A stretch of 64,000 nucleotides of DNA from Rutidosis leptorrhynchoides (taxonomy: Eukaryota; Streptophyta; Magnoliopsida; Asterales; Asteraceae): positions 507,829,001 through 507,893,000 of the forward strand of contig NC_092336.1 in assembly GCF_046630445.1 (NCBI RefSeq). The letters run 5' to 3'. Below the pieces are notes generated by a model. That model searched no databases and was not told the origin of the DNA. It worked only from the letters and a program-made list of their open reading frames with translations. Shown here piece by piece: positions 11,401-23,800 of the stretch (position 1 is the stretch's first letter; each line of letters begins with the position of its first letter). A program made the translations under genes and the position numbers.

Positions 11401-12125
11401 ATTTCGGAAACAGTTGGGATCGACATCTACCGTTAGCAGAATTTTCCTACAACAACAGCTACCATTCAAGCATTGAGATGGCGCCGTTTGAAGCACTTTA
11501 TGGTAGAAAGTGCAGGTCTCCGATTTGTTGGAGTGAAGTGGGGGATAGACAGATTACGGGTCCGGAGATTATACAAGAAACTACCGAGAAGATCATCCAA
11601 ATTCAACAACGGTTGAAAACCGCCCAAAGTCGACAAAAGAGCTACGCTGACATTAAAAGAAAAGATATAGAATTTGAAATTGGAGAGATGGTCATGCTTA
11701 AAGTTGCACCTTGGAAAGGCGTTGTTCGATTTGGTAAACGAGGGAAATTAAATCCAAGGTATATTGGACCATTAAAGATTATTGATCGTATCGGACCAGT
11801 AGCTTACCGACTAGAGTTACCTCAACAACTCGCAGCTGTACATAACACTTTCCACGTCTCGAATTTAAAGAAATGTTTTGCTAAAGAAGATCTCACTATT
11901 CCGTTAGATGAAATCCAAATCAACGAAAAATTTCAATTCATCGAAGAACCCGTCGAAATAATGGATCGTGAGGTTAAAAGACTTAAGCAAAACAAGATAC
12001 CAATTGTTAAGGTTCGATGGAATGCTCGTAGAGGACCCGAGTTCACCTGGGAGCGTGAAGATCAGATGAAGAAGAAATACCCGCATCTATTTCCAGAAGA
12101 TTCGTCAACACCTTCAACGGCTTAA
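7518..12125 (+). CDS. Gag-pol polyprotein of element B
   Basis: This is a single open frame of 1535 residues. The likely true start is the second Met at 7554 (MAPTTRHTV), 12 residues in. Order: gag capsid domain (residues about 60-230); an Asn-rich low-complexity tract (about 255-315); zinc-knuckle-like Cys/His motifs near 319-347 and [14 protein letters not shown] near 382-395; protease with DSGAD (about 441); reverse transcriptase with FIDDILIYS (about 775); RNase H with DASKQG, HDLELGA and YTDHKSL (about 922-990). Integrase follows, with its HHCC region (about 1110-1158) and DDE residues in ITMDF, ISDRDG and DGQSERT, then a C-terminal chromodomain (about 1475-1525). All catalytic motifs are present and there is no stop or frameshift, so the protein could be active. 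The product would form particles, copy the RNA and integrate it into chromatin. Confidence 0.97.
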
Positions 12126-12160
12126 AATTTCGGGACGAAATTTATTTAACGGGTAGGTAC
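12125..12160 (+). promoter_or_regulatory. 3' hairpin and polypurine-type tract of element B
   Basis: AAATTTCG-GGA-CGAAATTT (12125-12143) overlaps the end of the gag-pol stop region. TTAACGGGTAGGTAC follows and abuts the 3' LTR at 12161. The same block lies before the LTRs of elements A and E. A role as plus-strand primer is inferred from position. Confidence 0.75.
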
Positions 12161-15100
12161 TGTAGTGACCCGAACTTTTCCATGTTTATATATATTAATT
12201 GAGATTGATATTTACATGATTAAATGTTTCCAACATGTTAAATAATCAAACTTGTTAAGACTTGATTAATTGAAATATGTTTCATATAGACAATTGACCA
12301 CCCAAGTTGACCGGTGATTCACGAACGTTAAAACTTGTAAAAACTATATGATGACATATATATGGATATATATATATAGTTAACATGATACTATGATAAG
12401 TAAACATATCATTAAGTATATTAACAATGAACTACATATGTAAAAACAAGACTACTAACTTAATGATTTTTAAACGAGACATATATGTAACGATTATTGT
12501 TGTAAAGACATTTAATGTATATATATCATATTAAGAGATATTCATACATGATAATATCATGATAATATAATAATTTAAAATCTCATTTGATATTATAAAC
12601 ATTGGGTTAACAACATTTAACAAGATCGTTAACCTAAAGGTTTCAAAACAACACTTACATGTAACGACTAACGATGACTTAACGACTCAGTTAAAATGTA
12701 TATACATGTAGTGTTTTAATATGTATTTATACATTTTTGAAAGACTTCAATACACTTATCAAAATACTTCTACTTAACAAAAATGCTTACAATTACATCC
12801 TCGTTCAGTTTCATCAACAATTCTACTCGTATGCACCCGTATTCGTACTCGTACAATACACAGCTTTTAGATGTATGTACTATTGGTATATACACTCCAA
12901 TGATCAGCTCTTAGCAGCCCATGTGAGTCACCTAACACATGTGAGAACCATCATTTGGCAACTAGCATGAAATATCTCATAAAATTACAAAAATATGAGT
13001 AATCATTCATGACTTATTTACATGAAAACAAAATTACATATCCTTTATATCTAATCCATACACCAACGACCAAAAACACCTACAAACACTTTCATTCTTC
13101 AATTTTCTTCATCTAATTGATCTCTCTCAAGTTCTATCTTCAAGTTCTAAGTGTTCTTCATAAATTCCAAAAGTTCTAGTTTCATAAAATCAAGAATACT
13201 TTCAAGTTTGCTAGCTCACTTCCAATCTTGTAAGGTGATCATCCAACCTCAAGAAATCTTTGTTTCTTACAGTAGGTTATCATTCTAATACAAGGTAATA
13301 ATCATATTCAAACTTTGGTTCAATTTCTATAACTATAACAATCTTATTTCAAGTGATGATCTTACTTGAACTTGTTTTCGTGTCATGATTCTGCTTCAAG
13401 AACTTCGAGCCATCCAAGGATCCATTGAAGCTAGATCCATTTTTCTCTTTTCTAGTAGGTTTATCCAAGGAACTTAAGGTAGTAATGATGTTCATAACAT
13501 CATTCGATTCATACATATAAAGCTATCTTATTCGAAGGTTTAAACTTGTAATCACTAGAACATAGTTTAGTTAATTCTAAACTTGTTCGCAAACAAAAGT
13601 TAATCCTTCTAACTTGACTTTTAAAATCAACTAAACACATGTTCTATATCTATATGATATGCTAACTTAATGATTTAAAACCTGGAAACACGAAAAACAC
13701 CGTAAAACCGGATTTACGCCGTCGTAGTAACACCGCGGGCTGTTTTGGGTTAGTTAATTAAAAACTATGATAAACTTTGATTTTAAAGTTGTTATTCTGA
13801 GAAAATGATTTTTATTATGAACATGAAACTATATCCAAAAATTATGATTAAACTCAAAGTGGAAGTATGTTTTCTAAAATGGTCATCTAGACGTCGTTCT
13901 TTCGACTGAAATGACTACCTTTACAAAAACGACTTGTAACTTATTTTTCTGACTATAAACATATACTTTTATATTTAGATTCATAAAATAGAGTTCAATA
14001 TGAAACCATAGCAATTTGATTCACTCAAAACGGATTTAAAATGAAGAAGTTATGGGTAAAACAAGATTGGATAATTTTTCTCATTTTAGCTACGTGAAAA
14101 TTGGTAACAAATCTATTCCAACCATAACTTAATCAACTTGTATTGTATATTATGTAATCTTGAGATACCATAGACACGTATACAATGTTTCGACCTATCA
14201 TGTCGACACATCTATATATATTTCGGAACAACCATAGACACTCTATATGTGAATGTTGGAGTTAGCTATACAGGGTTGAGGTTGATTCCAAAATATATAT
14301 ATAGTTTGAGTTGTGATCAATACTGAGATACGTATACACTGGGTCGTGGATTGATTCAAGATAATATTTATCGATTTATTTCTGTACATCTAACTGTGGA
14401 CAACTAGTTGTAGGTTACTAACGAGGACAGCTGACTTAATAAACTTAAAACATCAAAATATATTAAAAGTGTTGTAAATATATTTTGAACATACTTTGAT
14501 ATATATGTATATATTGTTATAGGTTCGTGAATCAACCAGTGTACAAGTCTTACTTCCCGACGAAGTAAAAATCTGTGAAAGTGAGTTATAGTCCCACTTT
14601 TAAAATCTAATATTTTTGGGATGAGAATACATGCAGGTTTTATAAATGATTTACAAAATAGACACAAGTACGTGAAACTACATTCTATGGTTGAATTATC
14701 GAAATCGAATATGCCCCTTTTTATTAAGTCTGGTAATCTAAGAATTAGGGAACAGACACCCTAATTGACGCGAATCCTAAAGATAGATCTATTGGGCCTA
14801 ACAAACCCCATCCAAAGTACCGGATGCTTTAGTAGTTCGAAATTTATATCATATCCGAAGGGTGTCCCGGAATGATGGGGATATTCTTATATATGCATCT
14901 TGTTAATGTCGGTTACCAGGTGTTCACCATATGAATGATTTTTATCTCTATGTATGGGATGTGTATTGAAATATGAAATCTTGTGGTCTATTGTTATGAT
15001 TTGATATATATAGGTTAAACCTATAACTCACCAACATTTTTGTTGACGTTTAAAGCATGTTTATTCTCAGGTGAATATTAAGAGCTTCCGCTGTTGCATA

Positions 15101-15414
15101 CTAAAATAAGGACAAGATTTGGAGTCCATGTTTGTATGATATTGTGTAAAAACTGCATTCAAGAAACTGATTTCGATGTAACATATTTGTATTGTAAACC
15201 ATTATGTAATGGTCGTGTGTAAACAGGATATTTTAGATTATCATTATTTGATAATCTACGTAAAGCTTTTTAAATCTTTATTTATGAAATAAAGGTTATG
15301 GTTTGTTTTAAAAATGAATGCAGTCTTTGAAAAACGTCTCATATAGAGGTCAAAACCTCGCAACGAAATCAATTAATATGGAACGTTTTTAATCAATAAG
15401 AACGGGACATTTCA
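12161..15414 (+). repeat. 3' LTR of element B
   Basis: It is 3254 bp, the same length as the 5' LTR, and differs from it at few sites. Examples are GTGGGAACC versus GTGAGAACC, and a small block replacement near 12684. It ends ACATTTCA and is followed by the duplication GTATT. Confidence 0.95.
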
Positions 15415-15419
15415 GTATT

Positions 15420-17669
15420 CATACGGTATTGTTACCCGTATTATACACAGCTTCTAGAAGTATTTACTATTGGTATATACCAATAGAAATCTGCAATTAT
15501 TTGTGTAATATGTTATCCATGACCTAATCAATTTAATATGTCATCCATGACTTAATACATTTTAATTTATCTTAGATATTTTCACTAAAAATCAAATTTT
15601 CAAGCTTATAAATAAGCACTATTTCTAACTCATTTTTACACACACTTGCAAGAACTCTCTCAAGTTTTGTTCTACTACTTCTTTCTAGCAACTTTACATT
15701 CTAAAATTGAGGTAAAAACTCTACTTCAACTCTTTTTCAATTCATATGTTTATAGCTATCTATGTAAGAGTTTATAAACTAGAACATAGTTTAGTTGATT
15801 CTAAACTTGTTTGAAAAACTAATCTAATCTTTCTAAATTAACTCTAATAACACTTATTTATATGTATTTTGATGTTATATTAAGTTAATATAAGAACTTA
15901 TAACTTGTACATATGAAGAACACCTTGAAACTTAACATATATCCTTTAATCTCCATTCGGTAAAAAGCGGGCTGTTTTGGGTTGGGAATTAAAAACCTAT
16001 CTTAGACTTTGAGTTCGAGGCTAAGACTTTGGAAATATGTTAATATATGTAAATAAGACTTACAGTATTTTTTCATGATTTTAGACAAAGTGGAAGTATT
16101 TTATCAAAAATCATATATTGGGTGGATGCCGGGATTTTCCCAAATCTGTCCACGGACAAAAAAAGAGGGTAAAGTTCTAAAAATTACTACTTGGACGGAT
16201 CTTTTCGAATTGGTTTTGTTAAATTTACTTCTTAAGGAATCCATAGCAATTTGATTCACTTTAAACGGAGTTTTAATGATTATTTGGCGAGTAAAACAAA
16301 ATCTGCTAAAATTAACGTTGTATGGACGAAATTTATATTATAAAAACTATATTAACCATATCCTTGCTAACTTTTCCTATATCCTATACATATTTGGACA
16401 TGTTATCATTAGTATAACAAAATATTATAATCTTGGTTAATTTCGAGATTGTATATATATAATAATCTTGGTACGTTCCATGACAATACGTGCACAATAC
16501 GTTTTGATAAATCCTAAGACAATACGTACACAATACGTCTTAGTTAATTCTAAGACAATACGTATACAATACGTCTCTGGATTGATGCAAGACAATACGT
16601 ACACAATACACCGTGGGGTAATTCTAAGATTATATATATATACCGATTAATGGATTTTTAGAACTATTTTGGACTACCAACATAAAATGTTAAAAATTAT
16701 TATATAAGTATTCTATGAACTTGCTTTATTTTATATGTTGTATTATTATCTGAATCGTTATTATTGTTATAGGTTCGTGAATCCAAGGATGACGATCATA
16801 TTTTTAATAAGTTGAAAACTTATTATTAATATACTTTTACTACTGTGAGTATATAGTCCCATTTTTAAACTCTAAAATATTTTGGGATGAGAATACATGC
16901 ATTTTATGTTTTACGCCATGGACACAAGTACTTAAAATATATTCTACGTTGAGTTGTACCACCTTGCATATCTTCCCTAATAGCTTGGTAACTAATATTT
17001 ACATGTTGTAAGAACATGTAAGCGCGAATCCTATTGATAGATCTATCAAGTTTGACAACCCCAACTGGGCTAGTCACTCTAGTATCGTAAACGGTTGCAT
17101 AGTACTTCGTTTTTACTACACTTGGTATAGTGTAGGGAGATTTATAATAAAGGGAATATGCCACATTAATGGTTAAGTATGGTTACCGAAGCGCTCAACA
17201 TCTTATAGAATATCTTTATTGAAATGTTTGTAACTATGAAATCTTGTGGTCTATATTTATATCGATGCTAGCTTTAAACCTATATATCTCACCAACCTTT
17301 GTGTTGACTGTTTAAGCATGTTTATTCTCAGGTCCTTAAGAAATTCTTCCACTGTCGCATTATCTGAGCAAGCTTTGCATGGAGGCTCATGCTTTTGTTT
17401 AAAAGAGGGTTGCATTCAATAAAACTTTGGTCATGTATTATATTCGACTGTTATGTCACCTTTGTAATATTTGAAAATCGATGTATCATGGGGATTATTT
17501 TGTAAATAATCGCCCATATGTTTAAAACTCGTATTATGTATAATAATGGTGTGCTTTTTATGAAACAAATGCAATATTTTCTAAAACGTATCATATAGAG
17601 GTCAATTACCTCGCTATGGGACCAATGAATAACGTACTGCATTTATAGTAATATGGACGGGTCGTTTCA
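15420..17669 (+). repeat. 3' LTR of element A, second part
   Basis: This continues the LTR interrupted at 2314 and ends GGGTCGTTTCA. Blocks shared with LTR B are in the same order: TACACAGCTT near the start, GGGCTGTTTTGGGTT (about 15967), TTTTGGGATGAGAATACATGC (16880-16900), and the CAAC/GTTG hairpin with TTTATTCTCAGGT (17291-17333). Around 16484-16610 it has four or five imperfect repeats built on CAATACGTACACAATACG, which give a meaningless small ORF. Confidence 0.88.
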
Positions 17670-19149
17670 CTTGGTCTTAACATATTGTGTGTTGATGGTA
17701 GAATCTTGGTCAAGGTAATGCTAACCCATCAACGAGTTGTACACTTGAAGCTACAAGCATCAAGGATGAGAACCGTGATGAGCATCAAGCACTAAGAACC
17801 CCACCGGAGCACTTGTTTAATTGTTTTTTGGGATCTGATCAGATTCCTGGACTTCTGGAAAATTGATTTTCAGTTAGCTCGTTTCGAGTAGATGACTTTT
17901 CGTTTAGGCCTCGACTTAATCCGATATACGGTTTAGGATTTATAGCCCTCCGAAAGTCACTACACCGTTGTAACGTTGTGCTGAAATTTCTAACCTACTC
18001 GCACTTAAACCGTCGCCACGGTCAAACGAAGACGAGTTAGGTTCTGAAAATTGGTCAGCGGTTAGAGGACTCATATACGGAGCCATATCCACTGACTATG
18101 CGTCTTTTCATTTTGTATAGAGGTCGTAGAAGCTGACCGAATTTAGCCTATTGTTTCGATCTCTATTCTTGTCAAACTTACTTAGCTTTTATGATGATGA
18201 ATGATGATAATGATGACACTTAAACTTAATTTATGCACTTTCAAATCTTTTTGGGACAACATACTGACTTAGTGACCTTTGACTTAGGTTGACGACCTTT
18301 CGGACCGACTTACTACTTGCATACTTTCATTATCGACTTTACCGCTTTTATCACTGTGAGTTATAGCATCCCTTTTTACTTTAACTATTTTGGGACTGAG
18401 AATACATGCGCTTTTTACGTTTTACATACTAGGCACGAGTACTTAAACTTTATATATGTGTGGGTTATACAACGGCATAAACTTTCCCCTTAGCTAGGTA
18501 ACGTTTAGTCATTGGTCTTTGAACCGGTGAACGCAAATCTTAGATATGGATCCATAGGGTTTAACATCCCCACTCGGGCTAGTCGCGCTAGCATTTAACT
18601 GGTATTTAATACTTCGTAAACTTACGCACTCGCCAAGTGTACTTTTAGGGGGTAACATTACGTTAAGTTAGTTACCGGGTGCCCACGGATAAGCATATAC
18701 TTTATCATACTGATTTGAATTACTGATTTAAACTGCTGGTTGAAGCACTGAAATCTCGTGACCTACATTACATTACTGATTACAAACAAACTATAGCTCA
18801 CCAACATTCGTGTTGACTTTTTAAGCGTGTATTTCTCAGGTACTTAGACGATGTTGCTTCCGCTGTTAGACTTGCTGTCTTGGTGTTATAGACTTACTGT
18901 TATGGACCTGTTGTGTTAGATTTTCGCTGCATTACTTAGAGATGTCTCAATCATGAAACTTTTATCTTGCATTTACAACTTATGTTATTTGAATAATGGC
19001 TTTGTAATGACCTCTGTGTCACGTTATCTTTTGTAAACGCTATCTTTTTATGAATGCAAAACTGGTTTTCAAACAGCATATAATGTTCGACCGTGTAAAG
19101 ATCCTGTTGTTGACGAATTGTACACGATGGTTTTGTACGGGGCGTCACA
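17670..19149 (+). repeat. Diverged long-LTR fragment of a third Ty3 element (C)
   Basis: The stretch ends GGGGCGTCACA and keeps the block order of LTRs A and B. It has a TTTTGGGACTGAGAATACATGC-like block (18391-18411), a segment resembling the GATCTATT region near 18548, and the CAAC/GTTG hairpin followed by ATTTCTCAGGT (18799-18841). It has no coding capacity. The 5' part of this LTR is missing at 17670, where element A begins, so A probably inserted into it. The first 120 bp or so (17670-17790) show no clear match and may be LTR or flank. Confidence 0.7.
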
Positions 19150-19288
19150 TAAATGGATGTAGATTTACGATCTATACCATATCTACTTTACTATATGTTT
19201 CCCTTATTATGTACTTTCGTTTATAACATATTTTGAATGTAATATATTGATGAATTATGAACTAATTATTTGTTTCTCATTTTTTTGA

Positions 19289-22200
19289 AGTTCATGATGT
19301 AAACTACTGGAGTGCAAATCAGTCAAATGGTGGGGATCTTTGTATTGCAGACAGTGGTACCACACACACTATACTCAAATCTAAAAAATATTTCACTGAT
19401 TTTAAAGCAACAGAAGGAACAGTACATACTATATCAGGTCCTTCGGATTTAATAAAAGGAATGGGAAAGGCAAAATTCATGTTACCAAATGGTATAAATT
19501 TTATGATAAAAAAATGCCTTATTTTCTCCCATATCAAAGAGAAATTTGTTAAGCTTCTCTGACATATACCAAAATGGATATGATTATCAGTCGGTGACTA
19601 CAGAAAATGATAAATACTTAAGTATCACTGACAAGAATCATGTAATTGAAAAACTACCAAGACTTAGTTCTGGTTTACATTATACATATATAAATGTACC
19701 AGAAACACATACGGTAGTTAATGAAAAAGCATGCGATCCTGTAATGATCAATCTGTGGCATGAAAGATTAGGCCACCCAGGATCAACAATGATGAAAAGA
19801 ATAATTCAAAATACACATGGACATCCATTGACGGATCAAAAGATCCCTCATGATGCACTTATCCCATGTACATCATGCTCACTTGAAAAATTGATAATAA
19901 GACCATCACTTCTTAAGGTTGAAAAAGAATCACCAATGTTTCTTGAAAGAATTCAAGGTGATATATGTGGACTAATTCATCCACCATGTGGACCATTTAG
20001 ATATTTCATGGTCCTAATAGATGCATCTAGTAGATGGTCTCATGTTTGTCTATTATCAAGTCGAAACATGGCATTTGCAAAATTTCTTGCTCAAATTATT
20101 AAATTGAGAGCACATTTCCCTGATTATACTATTAAAAGGGTGAGATTGAATAATGCTGGTGAGTTTACATCTCAAGCATTTAATGATTTTTGCATGTCTA
20201 TTGGAATTGTTGTTGAACATCCTGTTGCCCATGTGCATACACAAAATGGTTTAGCCGAATCACTAATCAAACGATTGCAGTTAATAGCTAGACCATTGAT
20301 AATGAGAACAAAACTCTCAGTATCTGTATGGGTCATGTAATTTTACATGCTGCATCATTAATTCGCATTAGACCAAGTGCAAGTAATACATATTCTCCCC
20401 TGCAACTTGCTTTTGGCTATCAGCCAAATATTACCCACCTTAAAACATTTGGTTGTGCGATTTATGTTCCTATCGCACCACCACAACGCACTAAAATGGG
20501 TCCTCAAAAAAGGATGGGAATATATGTTGGATATGAAACATCTTCATTCATAAGATATATTGAACCCATAACGGGTGATGTTTTTACAGCACATTTTGCT
20601 GATTGTCACTTTAATGAAACATTGTTCCCTAGATTAGGGGGAGAAAAAAAAATAAAAAAAAATGATGTTTCATGGTGTGAACCTCAATTAATGTATCTTG
20701 ATCCTCGCACAAAAGAATGCGAGATCGAAGTTCAAAAAATAATGCATATGCAAGAACTTGCGAATAAATTGCCTGATGCATTTACAGATACAAAAAGAGT
20801 GACTAAATCATATATACCAGCAGCAAATGCTCCAGCTCGAATTGAAATTCCAAAAGCTGGCAATAATGTCACTCTTGAGTCTTTGCCACGCCAGAAACAT
20901 GGGAGACCAATTGGTTCAAAAGATAAAAATCCTCGAAAAAGAAAATCAGTTGATAATGAGGTTAAAGAAAGTGTTCAAGAAGAACCACAAATCAATACTC
21001 CTTCTGCAGAGGAGATTGATGATGTCAATACGGAATTTTCAATCAATTATGCACATTCAAAAATATTATGGAATCGAAATGAAATGAAAAATATTGATGA
21101 GATATTTTCATATAATGTTGCATATGACATCATGAATGATGATGATGATCTAGAACCAAAATCTGTCATGGAATGTCAAAATAGACATGATTGGGATAAT
21201 TGGAAATGAGCAATACGAGCTGAATTTGAATCGCTCAATAAAAGAAAAGTTTTCGGATCTATCATTCTCACACCTAAAGATGTGAAACCTGTGGGATATA
21301 GATGGATTTTTATGCGAAAAAGAAATGAGAAAAATAAAGTTACAAGGTATAAAGCTAGACTTGTAGCTCAAGGTTTTTCTCAAAGACCAGGAATTGATTA
21401 TGAGGAAACTTATTCTCCTGTTATGGATGCAATTACTTTTAGATACTTAATCAGCCTGGCAGTTTCTAAAAATTTAGAAATGCATCTCATGGTTGTTGTG
21501 ACTGTTTATCTATATGGATCACTTGATAGTGATATTTATATGAAGATACCTGAAGGATTTAAGGTATCAGAAGCATCCAATGCAAAACTCAAAGAAATGT
21601 ACTCAATCAAGTTACAAAGGTCTTTATATGGGTTGAAACAATCGGGTCGCATGTGGTCTAAACGATTAAGTGATTACTTGATAAGCAAAGGGTATACTAA
21701 TAATCTTATTTACCCATGTGTATTCATTAAGAAAACAACATCCGGATATGTGATCATAGCCGTTTACGTCGATGATCTTAACATCATAGGTACAAATAAA
21801 GAGTCCATGAAGCCATTGAACTTCTAAAGAAAGAATTTGAAATGAAAGATCTCGGAAAACCAAGTATTGCCTTGGTTTGCAGATTGTGCATATGCCTAAT
21901 GGTTTACTTGTACATCAAACAACTTATACAGAAAAGATTTTAAAGCGTTTCAATATGGACAAGGCAAAACCATTAAGTACTCCTATGGTTGTTAGATCAC
22001 TTAATGTTGACACTGATCCATTTCGTCCCTGTGAGGATCATGAAGATATTCTGGGACCTGAAGTGCCATATTTTAGTGCAATTGGAGCTCTTATGTATCT
22101 TACAAATTGTACAAGACCTGACATTTCTTTTGCAGTTAATTTGTTGGCAAGGTTCAGCTCAGCTCCTACCAAAAGACACTGGAATGGAATCAAACACATA

Positions 22201-22761
22201 TTTCGATACCTTCGAGGAACTGCTGATTTGGTATTATTTTATTCTAACGATTCAAAACAAGATTTAGTTGGTTATGCAGATGCAGGTTATTTATCCGATC
22301 CACATAAAGCTAAATCTCAAACTGGATATGTATTCCTAAATGGAGGTACCGCAATTTCATGGCGTTCTCAAAATCAAACACTTGTTGCAACATCATCAAA
22401 TCATGCCGAAGTAATTGCATTACATGAAGCTACTCGGGAATGTTTTTGGTTAAGATCAATGACACAACTCATTACTGATTCTTGTGGACTAGAACGCGAT
22501 AAAAGTCCAACAACTATCTATGAAGATAATGCAGCTTGCATAGCACAGATGAAAGAAGGGTATATCAAAAGTGACCGAATAAAACACATACCTCCTAGAT
22601 TCTTCTCATACACTCAAGATCTCATTAAGAACAACCTGATTGAAATGCGATATGTTCAATCCAGCAAAAACTCTGCTGATCTTTTCACCAAAGCACTTCC
22701 AACTGCTATTTTCAGAGCGCATGTTCACAATATTGGCATGAGGCATGTTAAAAGGATGTAA
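19289..22761 (+). pseudogene. Degenerate copia pol (protease, integrase, RT, RNase H)
   Basis: The protease motif IADSGTTHTIL lies near 19346. The integrase zinc region (WHERLGHPG...CTSC) and core run from about 19750 to 20330. The reverse transcriptase with YVDDLNIIGT is near 21765, and the RNase H tail ends with ADLFTKALPT near 22690. Breaks: a frameshift near 19540, a shift near 20330, a stop at 21207-21209 (a Glu is usual after WK), and a frameshift near 21825. Catalytic losses are also visible. The second integrase Asp is Asn in RLNNAGEF, and the reverse transcriptase Asp before the VVT segment is Val (MVVVTVYLYG). These show long decay and agree with it being the oldest layer of the nest. 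Confidence 0.92.
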
Positions 22762-22918
22762 CAGCTCACCGATGTCTACTTGAGGGGGAGTCAACTCATG
22801 CTGCACTCTTTTTTCCCTTAGCTAAAGTTTTTTCCCACTGAGTTTTCTTTAACAGGGTTTTTAACGAGGCAGTACTAGTTGATCTCTAATGAAACAAAAA
22901 TTGTCATCCAAGGGGGAG

Positions 22919-23201
22919 TGTTATATTCATAAAAGCCAAAAACGGATGTTTGACAATTTATATCTCCATCCACAATAATTCAACTTTAGGAGACAAATTT
23001 ACAATTCATATCTCGTAATTGATTCTATACAGTTATTATTCTTATGTATAAATAGATGATGAATGTAAGAAAGAACACACACCAATTTCTTACAAGAATA
23101 AGAAATATATATTGTTATTTCTCTCTACTATTAATTCTTCATACTACAAAGAATTTATCAAAGCTTAGGCCAAAGGTAGTTAAAACTATTAACTCTTAAC
23201 A
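22919..23201 (+). repeat. 3' LTR of the copia element
   Basis: It starts TGTTATATTC right after the purine run and probably ends CTTAACA at 23201, about 283 bp. It contains a TATA-like TATAAATAG (23047-23055) followed by a pyrimidine-rich start region. The 3' limit is judged from the TG...CA rule only, because the 5' LTR is missing. Confidence 0.7.
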
Positions 23202-23800
23202 TATGGCATGTTTTAGATAACATCGTGATTGTATTGTTGTATGATTTATAAATCAAGATATTAATTATAAGAATTTGTTTACCTCTCTTTTATTTTATTT
23301 TATATCATATTTATATTTATATTATCCTATATAATACTTCGTATTATGCCAATGCAATTGCGGAAAGGTTGTTCCTACTACATTTCAATAGGGAAGAAAG
23401 TGGAATCGAGTCCTTTCACATCATCACGGAAAGAGGGGATTACCTATTAATTGCTCTGAATTTCTATATATTTGAGAGAAAATTCAACTACCTAAAGAAA
23501 ACCGAGTCGAGTTCTTCTACCGGTACTACTCTTCTATATGGAGTATATTGTTTATGCTTAATGCTTATAAATTACGTATAATGTACTCCGTAACAAAACT
23601 ATAGGGATTGTAAGTGAACTTTACTTGTACATGAGGGACCAAAACGGTAACTAGTTTCCCCTTTGCAATTTTCATGTTTTCTTGATAGAAAAGAAATCGA
23701 AGAACAAAAGAAGTGAAAATAGGGCTCCTTTATACATACAAGAAGTGCACACTATAAGCTCTTGTGATCCGAAAATCAAATCCCCAATTTCATAATCATA
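23202..23800 (+). promoter_or_regulatory. Upstream region of the proteasome gene
   Basis: About 600 bp separate the copia LTR from the PBF1 start codon, so promoter and 5' UTR must lie here or within the transposon. It is AT-rich. A 70-codon frame at 23369-23581 resembles nothing I know and is probably chance. I see no clear TATA box that can be tied to a start site. Confidence 0.5.

Larger units (their letters stand above)
2315..15414 (+). mobile_element. Complete Ty3/gypsy chromovirus-type LTR retrotransposon (element B)
   Basis: The element is 13,100 bp and is bounded by GTATT duplications at 2310-2314 and 15415-15419. The LTRs (2315-5568 and 12161-15414) are both 3254 bp, start TGTAGTGACC and end ACATTTCA. 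By eye they differ at roughly two dozen places, so the insertion is recent. Internal order is primer site, acidic ORF (5778-6392), F-box ORF (6529-7212), gag-pol (7518-12125), and hairpin plus polypurine tract. The C-terminal chromodomain, long LTRs and pol order suggest the Tekay/Del group; that clade name is inference and needs a reverse transcriptase tree. Gag-pol has no stop, so the copy may be competent. The two extra ORFs upstream of gag are not standard for this group. Confidence 0.96.
19280..23201 (+). mobile_element. 5'-truncated Ty1/copia retrotransposon with 3' LTR
   Basis: The pol order protease, integrase, reverse transcriptase, RNase H identifies the copia superfamily. It is cut on the 5' side by the Ty3 block ending at 19149; 19150-19280 is probably its own non-coding sequence. 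A polypurine tract (AAGGGGGAG, about 22910-22918) precedes the LTR. The protein remnant is heavily mutated, so it cannot move alone. Another AGGGGGAG tract occurs at about 22784. Confidence 0.9.

Noticed and set aside
17451-17642. Minus-strand 63-codon ORF in LTR A
   Set aside because: Inside an LTR, no family, no conservation in LTR B.
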